From VFKI01 sp964647825 (lineage in GTDB: Bacteria > Pseudomonadota > Gammaproteobacteria > DSM-16500), in contig CAZYJL010000015.1 in the NCBI GenBank assembly GCA_964647825.1, positions 1 to 19,891 on the forward strand: a DNA stretch of 19,891 bases, read 5' to 3'. How positions within the stretch are numbered: the stretch's first letter is position 1; each line of letters opens with the position of its first letter. Of the stretch, positions 8,369-15,340 are shown one piece after another. The position numbers and the translations under genes are program-made. Under the pieces are notes generated by a model. It had not been told where the DNA came from and made no database searches. It saw only the letters and a program-made list of their open reading frames with translations.

Positions 8369-8433
8369 GTTTTCATCCTTAATATTTTAAATTTTTTTGA
8401 AAAAATTTAGATTGGCCACCCTTTCTCACACTC
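8369..8433 (-). repeat. Duplicated leader, copy B
   Basis: This is the counterpart of 6256-6320, directly upstream of the 6467-8368 gene. Roughly 70 percent of bases match by eye over about 65 positions. The matches include the ribosome binding site block (CCTTAATATT on the plus strand) and the distal block TCTCACACTCTCA. It supports duplication of the gene with its leader. Any promoter is presumably inside this block; GAGTGT and CTAAAT 17 bases apart on the minus strand are a weak candidate. Confidence 0.55.
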
Positions 8434-8530
8434 TCAGTTAGTTACTCGCAAAGTGTTACCTCACATTTTTTATTATTTTTTCATCCCCAACTTACAAAGT
8501 TATCACCATGCACTTGTTGCAGGGTGGCAG

Positions 8531-8610
8531 CTTGTCAGTACAGAGTGACATTGTCAGTGCAAAGTGAACGCTTGCTAGTGCGTCATGACCGCCTGCTTGC
8601 GTCGAGTGAC
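8531..8610. repeat. Four degenerate tandem units of about 20 bases
   Basis: Units start near 8531, 8551, 8571 and 8591. The first two are clearest (CTTGTCAGTACAGAGTGACA and TTGTCAGTGCAAAGTGAACG); the other two keep a TTG core and a TGAC-like end. The last part (GTCATGAC ... GAGTGAC, 8582-8609) also forms a weak palindrome. It lies in the 315-base gap between prmC and the orphan gene. The rest of that gap (8434-8530 and 8611-8683) shows nothing I can name. Confidence 0.45.
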
Positions 8611-8683
8611 AATTTAAAAGCGCAAAATAACACTCAATCAAGTGTAATCATGAAAAATTTACGGGAATAGATAACAAAAAAAT

Positions 8684-9538
8684 TTATTTTTTCTGAGCAA
8701 ATGTCACACGCGGCAGACCAGCTAAATCACTTACCGTTTGTACTGCAGCATAACCCGCTTGCTGAAATAATGCTCGAACGCTTTCTCCCTGCGTTGCACC
8801 ATGCTCCAAAAATAAATAGCCATCTGCTATTAAAAATAGTTTTGCTTCATCGATGATTTTTTCAAATGCTGCCAACCCATTTCTTTCTGCCACCAATGCA
8901 ATCTTTGGCTCGTATGCTAATTCAGCTAAATGTACATCATCACTGGCTAAATACGGTGGATTACTCACAATCGCCGTAAAACAATTTTTTAACTTTGCTG
9001 GCAACGCAGCACACCAATCGCCTTGCAAACATTTGATGCGATCAGACACGAGATTTTTTGCATTTTCACGCGCAATGCATAGCGCATCTTCACTCGCGTC
9101 TGTCGCATAAATTTCCCACGCAGCACGCTCGTGCGCCAACGCAATCGCAATAGCGCCTGAACCCGTTCCTAAATCTGCAATCAGCGCATTTTTTTGCGTT
9201 ACATAATCCAACATCTTTTCAATTAATAATTCCGTTTCAGGACGAGGAATTAAGACAGCCGGCGTGACTTTAAAAGATAACGACCAAAATTCTCGCGCAC
9301 CAATTAAATACGCAATCGGCACACCTTGTGCTGCTTTCTCAATTAAATCAGCAAAAAGCTGATAGTCTGAAAGAGAAATTTCTTTTTCTGGATAGGCAAA
9401 AAAATAACTGCGCGCCACGCCTAAGACATGCGCTAATACTATTTCTGCATCTAAGCGAGATGTTGTCGATCGGGTTGATAAACACGTCGTCGCGGCCGCT
9501 AATATATCTGCAATAGACAAAGAAACCGGCACACTCAT
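8684..9538 (-). CDS. prmC: Release factor glutamine methyltransferase PrmC (HemK)
   Basis: The enzyme transfers a methyl group from S-adenosylmethionine to the side-chain amide of the GGQ glutamine in peptide release factors, which raises termination efficiency. The 284 residues show the family layout: a helical N-terminal domain (1-75), the IPRPETE motif (97-103), the SAM-binding loop DLGTGSGAIAIALA (122-135), an acidic residue in YATDAS (144-149) and the substrate-binding NPPY (193-196). It is the last gene of hemA-prfA-prmC: its ATG overlaps the prfA stop by four bases (ATGA), so the enzyme is made with its substrate. Length is normal for the family (E. coli 277). No clear terminator follows. 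Confidence 0.95.
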   Translation of the reverse strand: MSVPVSLSIADILAAATTCLSTRSTTSRLDAEIVLAHVLGVARSYFFAYPEKEISLSDYQLFADLIEKAAQGVPIAYLIGAREFWSLSFKVTPAVLIPRPETELLIEKMLDYVTQKNALIADLGTGSGAIAIALAHERAAWEIYATDASEDALCIARENAKNLVSDRIKCLQGDWCAALPAKLKNCFTAIVSNPPYLASDDVHLAELAYEPKIALVAERNGLAAFEKIIDEAKLFLIADGYLFLEHGATQGESVRALFQQAGYAAVQTVSDLAGLPRVTFAQKK

Positions 9539-10617
9539 TCACCCAACGTCGCTAATAAATCTGCCTGGTATTCTTGCACTAATGCCGTCACCACTTCGTC
9601 TAAATCACCTTCCATCACCGCAAGCAAACGATACAAAGTCAAATTAATGCGATGATCTGTTAAACGCCCTTGCGGAAAATTATACGTGCGAATACGCTCA
9701 GAACGATCACCGGTACCGACTAAGTTTCGCCGCGTTTCTGCTGTTTCTTTTTGTTGCCGCGCACGTTCTTCTGCTAATAATTTCGCACTTAATAATGATA
9801 ATGCACGCGCACGATTTTTATGCTGCGAACGCTCATCTTGGCATTCCACCACAATCCCTGTCGGTAAATGAGTAATACGAATCGCGGAATCCGTTTTTTG
9901 CACGTGCTGACCACCAGCACCCGACGCGCGAAACGTATCAATGCGTAAATCATTCGGTGCAATTTTAATTTCATCAATTTCTGCCACTTCCGGTAAAATT
10001 GCGACGGTACAAGTTGAGGTATGGATTCGACCTTGCGCTTCCGTTGCTGGTACTCGCTGCACACGATGCACCCCCGATTCAAATTTAAAACGCGAGTACG
10101 CACCTTCACCCAAAATACGTAAAATGATTTCGCGATAGCCGCCTTGCTCTGCTGGTTGTGCACTCACCGACTCCACTTGAAAGCCTTGCCGTTCTGCATA
10201 CCGTGTATACATCCGCGCTAAATCACCGGCAAAAATCGCCGCTTCTAAGCCACCCGCACCCGCGCGTATCTCCAAAAAAATATTACTGTCATCACATGGG
10301 TCACGCGGTAATAATAAAATTTGTAAGGTTTTTTCCAGTGCATCAATCTCAACTTGCAAGCCATCCATTTCTTGTTTTGCCATTTTTTGCAACGCTGGAT
10401 CCGGATCTTTTAACATAGCTTGCGCTTCGGCAAAATCACGTAAACACGTTTCATAACGACAAAATGCAAGCGTCACCGGTTCTAGACGCGCGTATTCGCG
10501 TGAATAATCACGAAAGCGCTCCTGCTGATTAATCACGTCTGGATCAGACAATAATGCTGATAATTCCTCATGACGCTCAACTAATGTGTGTAATTTTTTT
10601 TGTAAGGATGCTTTCAT
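9535..10617 (-). CDS. prfA: Peptide chain release factor 1
   Basis: RF1 reads UAA and UAG stop codons in the ribosomal A site and triggers peptide release. The 360 residues have the stop-codon reading motif PAT (190-192, within HRVQRVPATEAQGRIHTS) and the catalytic GGQ (235-237, in GAGGQHVQ), whose Gln is the expected PrmC target. The C-terminal TYNFPQGRLTDHRINLTLYRL is near-identical to the E. coli protein. Both ends overlap neighbours by four bases (ATGA with hemA upstream and with prmC downstream), so the three are probably translated in a coupled way. Nothing unusual in length or motifs. Confidence 0.96.
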   Translation of the reverse strand: MKASLQKKLHTLVERHEELSALLSDPDVINQQERFRDYSREYARLEPVTLAFCRYETCLRDFAEAQAMLKDPDPALQKMAKQEMDGLQVEIDALEKTLQILLLPRDPCDDSNIFLEIRAGAGGLEAAIFAGDLARMYTRYAERQGFQVESVSAQPAEQGGYREIILRILGEGAYSRFKFESGVHRVQRVPATEAQGRIHTSTCTVAILPEVAEIDEIKIAPNDLRIDTFRASGAGGQHVQKTDSAIRITHLPTGIVVECQDERSQHKNRARALSLLSAKLLAEERARQQKETAETRRNLVGTGDRSERIRTYNFPQGRLTDHRINLTLYRLLAVMEGDLDEVVTALVQEYQADLLATLGE

Positions 10618-11882
10618 GATGCAAGAATTCGCCTCTCTGGAATCGCAAATAATTCACGCGCAAGCTCAAGCATTTCAAATCGACCTGCAATACCCGCTTC
10701 ACGCAACTGAACACTCGGCATATGTAATAATTTTTGCGTTAATGCACGCGCAAATAACGCTAGCACTTGTTCAGGATCATCGCCACGTTGCAAATGCCGC
10801 CGTGATTTCGCTAACTCTTTCGCACATAACGCTTCAATTTGCTCGCGAAACGAACGAATGGTTGCAGTGACTTGATCGACCGACACCAACCAACGCATAA
10901 ACGCTTCTGAACACGCTTGGATCTCTTCACGTGCTTTCTCTGCTGCATGCGCGCGACCACGCATGCTATCACGCAATGAGTCACGTAAATCATCAATCGA
11001 ATACAATTGCACCACGGGTAATGTTGCTACTTGCGCATCAATATCACGCGGTACCGCAATATCCATTAACATCAAAGGTGAACGCCGTGCAGCTAACATA
11101 TCTAAGGTAATCACCGGCTGCGGGCTCGCCGTCCCCGCAATCACGATATCTGCCGTTTCTAATACAGCCGGTAACACATCAAACCCTACACCGCGCACCC
11201 CTGATTTTTGACCATTTTTTTCCGCCAAGACTTTTGCAGAGGTCGCTTGACGACTCACAATCGTCACCTGATTAGGTGATAACGGTAATAAATGCCGCAA
11301 CGCTAACTCAATCGTCAAACCCGCGCCTAATAACACAATATGCGCATCAGACAACGGCATACCCCATTTCTCTTGCATGAAACGTACTGCCGCTGATGAA
11401 ACAGACACAGGACACGCACCCAAGGTCGTATTCGTCCGCACGTCTTTTGCGACAGCAAACACTTGCTGAAACAAACGATTGAACAGTGGCCCCACTGTCC
11501 CTGCCGCACAGGCTTCAGAAAATGCCGTTTTCATTTGACCAAGAATTTGCGACTCAAAGGGCACCATCGAATCTAAACCGCACGCCACTTCCATAATATG
11601 CCGAACAGCTGCCATCTCTTCATAAAAATAAAAGGCCGGCAATAATACATCACGCGCCACTTGATGCTGACGACAAAACCAATCCACTAATTCCATGGGA
11701 TGATCCGTTTCACAATACAATTCAGAACGATTACAGGTCGAGAGCAGCACTGCTTCCTGCAAATTTTCACTACCCGCCAAGTCCTGCAAATACAGTGCTA
11801 GTTTGTCGGGGGGAAACACCACCTTTTCGCGTAAAGCGACTGGGGCTGTTTTATGACTGATTCCGCAAGCGATAATAGGCAT
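10614..11882 (-). CDS. hemA: Glutamyl-tRNA reductase HemA
   Basis: It reduces the glutamate of Glu-tRNA to glutamate-1-semialdehyde with NADPH, the first committed step of C5 haem synthesis. Visible features in 422 residues: the N-terminal GISHKTAPVALREK (7-20), the catalytic Cys50 in STCNRSE, a GLDSM...QILGQMKTAF block (102-121), the NADPH-binding loop LLGAGLTIE (184-192), MDIAVPRDID (273-282) and the C-terminal dimerisation helices. The tRNA-contact loop reads VPFESQ, where many homologues have VLGEPQ, a mild variation. It is first in hemA-prfA-prmC and divergent from lolB, as in other gammaproteobacteria. No strong Shine-Dalgarno sequence precedes the ATG. Confidence 0.95.
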   Translation of the reverse strand: MPIIACGISHKTAPVALREKVVFPPDKLALYLQDLAGSENLQEAVLLSTCNRSELYCETDHPMELVDWFCRQHQVARDVLLPAFYFYEEMAAVRHIMEVACGLDSMVPFESQILGQMKTAFSEACAAGTVGPLFNRLFQQVFAVAKDVRTNTTLGACPVSVSSAAVRFMQEKWGMPLSDAHIVLLGAGLTIELALRHLLPLSPNQVTIVSRQATSAKVLAEKNGQKSGVRGVGFDVLPAVLETADIVIAGTASPQPVITLDMLAARRSPLMLMDIAVPRDIDAQVATLPVVQLYSIDDLRDSLRDSMRGRAHAAEKAREEIQACSEAFMRWLVSVDQVTATIRSFREQIEALCAKELAKSRRHLQRGDDPEQVLALFARALTQKLLHMPSVQLREAGIAGRFEMLELARELFAIPERRILAS

Positions 11883-11926
11883 GGATTTAATCGGTTATTT
11901 GGACCACAGTATTGTACAATATTCGT
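11883..11926. promoter_or_regulatory. Divergent hemA/lolB promoter region with a palindrome
   Basis: Only 44 bases separate the two start codons. A perfect 10-base palindrome, ATTGTACAAT (11911-11920), carries TACAAT on both strands and could be the -10 box in either direction. For lolB, transcription from it would start at or next to the ATG at 11927, implying a leaderless or near-leaderless mRNA. Neither direction has a good -35 box at the right spacing. The palindrome could instead be an operator. Confidence 0.4.
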
Positions 11927-12523
11927 ATGACAATCACCCTGAAAATTCTTATCCCTCTTTTGCTGGTTAGTTATTTGACTGGGTGCAGTACTGTGCAGCC
12001 AGTCAAACAATCCCCACCCGAAACGATCAAAAAAACGTTACCCAACAAGACACTGCATACTTGGCATGCCATTGGCGCCATCGCCATCTGGACTCCGCAT
12101 GGTAACACCACCGCACACTGGCGATGGCAGCAACAAAACGCGCATTATACGCTACAACTCGCCGGCCCATTCAACAGTGGTGCAATCCAGATCACAGGAC
12201 AACCCGGAAACGTGCAGCTAACCACCGCCAACGGCACAATACATACTGCGAGAAGTGCAGAACAACTTCTCTTAAATGAAACCGGCTGGTCACTACCTGT
12301 CTCTTTTTTATATTCTTGGTTACGCGGCTCGCCTGTTCCGCATTTACCCGCGACCATCACAAAAAATACCCACCAACAGATTAGTTTATTCACGCAAAAT
12401 GGTTGGACGATACGCTACCTTGACTTTACAGCAATCAATGGATTTACCCTGCCTGTAAAAATAATTATCAAAAAACAGGGGGTTAACCTCCGTATTGTCA
12501 TCCGCCAATGGAAAATACCTTAA
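11927..12523 (+). CDS. lolB: Outer-membrane lipoprotein receptor LolB
   Basis: LolB takes mature lipoproteins from the periplasmic carrier LolA and inserts them into the inner leaflet of the outer membrane. The first 20 residues form a lipoprotein signal peptide (MTITLKILIPLLLVSYLTGC) with lipobox LTGC and Cys20 as the modified residue. Serine at +2 fits outer-membrane sorting. The block AEQLLLNETGWSLPVSFLYSW, followed by LRGSPVP, closely matches family LolB sequences. The protein has 198 residues. I chose the ATG at 11927 over an upstream in-frame TTG at 11912, because it gives a compact signal peptide; neither has a good ribosome site. In relatives ispE follows lolB; here a tRNA gene comes next. 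Confidence 0.9.
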   Translation: MTITLKILIPLLLVSYLTGCSTVQPVKQSPPETIKKTLPNKTLHTWHAIGAIAIWTPHGNTTAHWRWQQQNAHYTLQLAGPFNSGAIQITGQPGNVQLTTANGTIHTARSAEQLLLNETGWSLPVSFLYSWLRGSPVPHLPATITKNTHQQISLFTQNGWTIRYLDFTAINGFTLPVKIIIKKQGVNLRIVIRQWKIP

Positions 12524-12541
12524 TTTTCGTGCAATAGTGAA

Positions 12542-12570
12542 TTGACACCCTACGATACGCACAGCACAAT
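12542..12570 (+). promoter_or_regulatory. tRNA-Gln promoter
   Basis: A perfect -35 box TTGACA (12542-12547), a 17-base spacer and a -10 box CACAAT (12565-12570). It is followed by a GC-rich discriminator (GCGCCC at 12572-12577), typical of stringently controlled tRNA promoters. The start would fall about 10 bases before the mature tRNA 5' end. It lies just after the lolB stop. Confidence 0.7.
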
Positions 12571-12586
12571 AGCGCCCTGACTTCTT

Positions 12587-12658
12587 TGGGGTGTCGCCAA
12601 GCGGTAAGGCACCGGGTTTTGATCTCGGCATTCCCAGGTTCGAATCCTGGCACCCCAG
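12587..12658 (+). tRNA. tRNA-Gln (anticodon UUG)
   Basis: The 72 bases fold as a full cloverleaf. Acceptor stem TGGGGTG pairs with CACCCCA; D stem GCC/GGC; anticodon stem CCGGG/CTCGG has one G-T pair and the loop TTTTGAT with anticodon TTG at 12619-12621; T stem CCAGG/CCTGG has the loop TTCGAAT. The discriminator base is G (12658), as in other tRNA-Gln genes. The 3' CCA is not encoded (CAA follows), so it must be added by tRNA nucleotidyltransferase. The sequence is close to the E. coli UUG isoacceptor. A tRNA-Gln in this position before prs is also found in Pseudomonas. Confidence 0.96.
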
Positions 12659-12674
12659 CAAATTGTAAGATCTG

Positions 12675-12702
12675 TTGTCAGCTTTCCAGGTTACACTATA
12701 AA
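12675..12702 (+). promoter_or_regulatory. prs promoter
   Basis: TTGTCA (12675-12680) and TATAAA (12697-12702) match the -35 and -10 consensus at five of six positions each, with a 16-base spacer. Transcription would start near 12709 and give a leader of about 110 bases before the GTG start of prs. The leader begins with a tiny hairpin (CTCG, TAG, CGAG at 12708-12718) and shows no recognised riboswitch. Confidence 0.55.
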
Positions 12703-12817
12703 AAATACTCGTAGCGAGCATGCATGTCACAACGGATTTGTGGCGCTGAACACTACTTTTTGTACAACAGATGATAAACATCATGGACACCACTCAAATG
12801 ACAACAGGGGACTCTCC

Positions 12818-13765
12818 GTGCCTGGGATGATGATTTTTAGCGGCAATGCGAATAAAGAACTTGCACAGCATATTGCAAATAATCTCTCGATTCCGCTTGG
12901 CAAAGCGCAAGTTGGTCATTTCAGTGATGGCGAAACCCTCGTCGAGATTCAAGAGAATGTGCGTGGACGCGAAATTTTTATTGTGCAATCGACTTGCGCT
13001 CCCTCGAACGACAATCTGATGGAATTAATTATCATGGCCGATGCACTGCGCCGTGCCTCTGCTGCCAGAATTACGGCCGTCGTACCCTATTTTGGCTATG
13101 CACGCCAAGATCGTCGCGTGCGCTCTGCTCGCGTGCCGATTACTGCAAAAATTGTGGCTGATATGATGGCTGCTGTCGGTATCAGCCGTCTTGTCACCGT
13201 CGATTTACATGCAGATCAGATTCAAGGCTTCTTCTATATGCCGGTTGACAACCTTTACAGCACCCAAATGATGCTTGAGGATATCGCCCAACATAATTAC
13301 CAAAACGTGATGGTGGTTTCACCCGATGTGGGCGGCGTAATCCGTGCACGCGCCATTGCAAAACGTATTCCTGGGGCCGATCTTGCTATCATCGACAAAC
13401 GTCGCCCCCAACCGAATGAAGCGCAAGTCATGCACATTATTGGTGATGTCCGTGACCGCGACTGTATCATCGTGGATGACATTGCCGACACCGCTGGCAC
13501 ACTATGCAAAGCGGTCGAAGCATTGCGAGAAAATGGCGCGGCTAAAGTGGCCGCCTATATCACGCATCCTGTGCTGTCTGGCAAAGCCATCGAGACGATT
13601 GAAGCTTCCTCATTGGACGAGTTAGTCGTCACTGACACGATTGCATTACGGCCAGAAGCACGCAAATCCGGCCGTATTCGGGCGATTAGCCTGAGCCCCA
13701 TGATTGCTGAAGCCATTCGCCGCATCAGCGGTGCAGGCTCACTCAGCCGCATGTTTCCAGAGTAA
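12818..13765 (+). CDS. prs: Ribose-phosphate pyrophosphokinase
   Basis: Makes phosphoribosyl pyrophosphate from ribose-5-phosphate and ATP, feeding purine, pyrimidine, histidine, tryptophan and NAD synthesis. From the GTG at 12818 the protein has 315 residues, exactly the E. coli length, and begins MPGMMIFSGNA against MPDMKLFAGNA there. AGGGGA at 12806-12811 gives ideal spacing to this GTG, which decides the start; an open frame reaches back to 12740 but the extra N terminus has no counterpart. Visible motifs: STCAPSNDNLMEL (58-70), YFGYARQDRR (91-100), catalytic-loop KRRP (194-197), and the PRPP loop VDDIADTAGT (219-228). The usual downstream genes rplY and pth are absent here. Confidence 0.95.
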   Translation: MPGMMIFSGNANKELAQHIANNLSIPLGKAQVGHFSDGETLVEIQENVRGREIFIVQSTCAPSNDNLMELIIMADALRRASAARITAVVPYFGYARQDRRVRSARVPITAKIVADMMAAVGISRLVTVDLHADQIQGFFYMPVDNLYSTQMMLEDIAQHNYQNVMVVSPDVGGVIRARAIAKRIPGADLAIIDKRRPQPNEAQVMHIIGDVRDRDCIIVDDIADTAGTLCKAVEALRENGAAKVAAYITHPVLSGKAIETIEASSLDELVVTDTIALRPEARKSGRIRAISLSPMIAEAIRRISGAGSLSRMFPE

Positions 13766-13788
13766 GGATCACAATTCATTCATCATTC

Positions 13789-13817
13789 TTGTATCAACGA
13801 GCGCTTTCTGGTATAAA
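13789..13817 (+). promoter_or_regulatory. rpmB-rpmG promoter (extended -10)
   Basis: TATAAA at 13812-13817 is preceded by TGG, which makes an extended -10 element (TGnTATAAA). TTGTAT at 13789-13794 is a weak -35 box with a 17-base spacer. Transcription would start near 13824, about 24 bases before the L28 start codon. It sits just after the prs stop and suggests the two ribosomal genes are transcribed apart from prs. Confidence 0.6.
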
Positions 13818-13847
13818 TCGCCACAGTTTTTTCGGAGAATTAAGGTC

Positions 13848-14078
13848 ATGTCAAGAGTTTGCCAAGTTACGGGAAAAAAACCGCTTTCAGGTCAACATGT
13901 TTCCCATGCGAATAACAAAACAAAACGCCGCTTCAATCCAAATCTTCACAAAAAGCGTATTTGGGTCGAAAGCAAAAAATCTTTTATTACCTTGCTTGTC
14001 AGTGCAAAAGGTTTACGCATGATTGACAAACTGGGTATCGAAAAAGTATTGGAAAACATGGCCGAAACAGCCAATTAA
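13848..14078 (+). CDS. rpmB: Large-subunit ribosomal protein L28 (bL28)
   Basis: A 76-residue ribosomal protein starting MSRVCQVTGKKPLSGQ and containing the family core ATKRRF-type segment KTKRRFNPNL, then KKRIWVESKKSF, and VSAKGLRMIDKLGI. The match to E. coli L28 (78 residues) runs the whole length. TAAGG at 13841-13845 lies a few bases before the ATG and decides this start; a longer open frame reaches back into prs but is not used. It is followed 34 bases later by rpmG, the standard rpmBG pair. Confidence 0.96.
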   Translation: MSRVCQVTGKKPLSGQHVSHANNKTKRRFNPNLHKKRIWVESKKSFITLLVSAKGLRMIDKLGIEKVLENMAETAN

Positions 14079-14112
14079 TTCCTGTTATTAAACTCTTTAA
14101 AGGCATCTTCCT

Positions 14113-14307
14113 ATGCGTGACAAAATTAGAATGGTCTCAACGGGCTTGAATCAAGCGGGTAAAAAAACCGGTACGTTTCGTACAACGACAAAAAACAAGC
14201 GCACCATGACTGAAAAATTCAAAAAGAAATATTACGATCCTCGTGCATTTAATACAGAAACTGGCAAGACTGGCATGCACGTCATGTTTGAAGAAGCAAA
14301 GATTTAG
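14113..14307 (+). CDS. rpmG: Large-subunit ribosomal protein L33 (bL33), with insertions
   Basis: The protein keeps the L33 landmarks: MRDKIRMVST at the start, TTTKNKR at 24-30, an EK...KKYYDP block and the terminal HVMFEEAKI. It has 64 residues against 55 in E. coli. Extra residues lie after VSTG (LNQAGKKTG) and before the terminal HV (FNTETGKTGM). The zinc-binding cysteines of the Cys-type L33 are absent, so it is the zinc-free form. AAAGG (14098-14102) lies about ten bases upstream. It is cotranscribed with rpmB and followed by a hairpin terminator. Confidence 0.92.
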   Translation: MRDKIRMVSTGLNQAGKKTGTFRTTTKNKRTMTEKFKKKYYDPRAFNTETGKTGMHVMFEEAKI

Positions 14308-14356
14308 CACTCGTCCGCGCGACTCTCAATTCACCGTTTTAATTCATCCTCTTATC

Positions 14357-14386
14357 ATACCGCGCCTCATGCGCGGTATTGATTTT
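14357..14386 (+). terminator. Hairpin terminator after rpmG; also palindromic repeat copy 2
   Basis: Nine-base arms ATACCGCGC (14357-14365) and GCGCGGTAT (14371-14379) enclose the loop CTCAT, followed by TGATTTTT. It fits a rho-independent terminator for rpmB-rpmG. The stem also lies seven bases past the stop of the convergent LysR gene, though no T-run follows on that strand. Its arms are identical to those at 6-28, so it may be a dispersed palindrome used as a terminator. Confidence 0.72.
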
Positions 14387-15279
14387 TACAACACACCTTG
14401 CTGCAATCTTTCACGCATAAACGCCACAAAACATTTTACTCTTAAAGGCACACTCGTTCCGCCTTGATAGATGGCATAAACAGGCAACGTAGCGGATCGG
14501 TTTTCTGCAAACAACTCCACTAATTGTTTTTTTGCTAGCTCTTCCGCTACAACATACGATGGCAAACGGGCAATACCACTATCCGCCAATAACGCATGCT
14601 TCACTAAAGAGACACTCGTTGCTTGCAAATGACTGTTTACTTTCACTACCTGTATCGTCTTTCCATCCTGAAACTCCCATGCATTTCGCGCAGGATCAGC
14701 GGAATAAATCAAACACGGATGCTGCATCAAGTCCATCGGTACGCGTGGCATCCCATATTGATGAAGATACGTTGGTGTTGCGCAGACAACTGCATGAAAC
14801 GTAGCGAGCAATCGTGCAACGCTATTTTCATCGGGCAAAGATGTCACGCGCAACGCCACATCCATTCCTTGCTGCAACAAATTCACCACAGTAGAAGAAG
14901 CCTCCACTGCCAGAGAAACTTTCGGATATCGTCGCAAAAAATCTGTCAATAAAGCTGGTAAAAACGTTGCGCACATTGAAGGCGGCGCAGTGACTCTTAG
15001 CTGACCGCTTGGCTCCGCCTGGGTATCTTGCAATAAAGCAAGCGCAGCCTGTTTTTCTAATTCTATTTTCTTGCATGATTCAAAAAATAAAGCACCCTCT
15101 TCGGTCAGACTCAACTGCCTTGTCGTACGATAGAGCAATCGCGTATTGAGAGTCTTTTCCAACTCAGTGATCTGCATGCTCAAATACCCTTTTGATACCC
15201 CTAATTCAACCGCCGCCCGCGAAAAACTCTTTTGCAAGACAACATGATAGAAAAACTCCATTTGTAGCAATAACGCCAT
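14386..15279 (-). CDS. LysR-family transcriptional regulator
   Basis: A 297-residue regulator of typical LysR length. The N-terminal winged helix-turn-helix is clear: MEFFYHVVLQKSFSRAAVEL (7-26), the recognition region GVSKGYLSMQITELEKTL (27-44), then RLLYRTTRQLSLTEEG (47-62). The remainder is the periplasmic-binding-protein-like effector domain, from about residue 90 (SGQLRVTAPPSM). GGAG a few bases before the ATG supports the start. It is divergent from the dipeptidase homologue at 15389 and separated by 109 bases, the usual arrangement for a LysR protein that controls its neighbour. The sequence is of the CrgA/AaeR-like group by general appearance; the inducer cannot be told. Confidence 0.92.
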   Translation of the reverse strand: MALLLQMEFFYHVVLQKSFSRAAVELGVSKGYLSMQITELEKTLNTRLLYRTTRQLSLTEEGALFFESCKKIELEKQAALALLQDTQAEPSGQLRVTAPPSMCATFLPALLTDFLRRYPKVSLAVEASSTVVNLLQQGMDVALRVTSLPDENSVARLLATFHAVVCATPTYLHQYGMPRVPMDLMQHPCLIYSADPARNAWEFQDGKTIQVVKVNSHLQATSVSLVKHALLADSGIARLPSYVVAEELAKKQLVELFAENRSATLPVYAIYQGGTSVPLRVKCFVAFMRERLQQGVL

Positions 15280-15283
15280 GATT

Positions 15284-15340
15284 GTTCTCCAATAAGAACA
15301 AATAGTTCAAAGATGACTATATTATCATTTATATAAGAAC
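15284..15340. promoter_or_regulatory. Possible LysR operator cluster
   Basis: Between the divergent genes there are four GTTC/GAAC half-sites. GTTCT at 15284 and AGAAC at 15295-15299 form one inverted pair; GAAC at 15296-15299 and GTTC at 15305-15308 form a second pair (AAGAACAAATAGTTC); a further AAGAAC lies at 15335-15340. LysR proteins bind short interrupted palindromes in such gaps. The first half-site overlaps the ribosome site of the regulator gene itself. The intervening AT-rich stretch (15315-15335) probably contains the dipeptidase promoter, which I could not place firmly. Confidence 0.4.

Noticed and set aside
8531..8610. A CRISPR array
   Set aside because: The units are contiguous and degenerate, with no unique spacers between them and no cas genes in the window.
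10158..10870. Plus-strand frames opposite prfA and hemA
   Set aside because: They are antisense shadows of strongly conserved genes, without ribosome sites or family resemblance.
12386..12793. A 135-residue minus-strand frame across lolB, the tRNA and the prs leader
   Set aside because: It runs antisense through a tRNA gene and the end of lolB; frames antisense to tRNA genes commonly give such spurious proteins (here with the segment CQDSNLG).
12740..12817. An N-terminal extension of Prs from the GTG at 12740
   Set aside because: The extra 26 residues have no counterpart in the family; the GTG at 12818 has a strong ribosome site and gives exactly the E. coli length.
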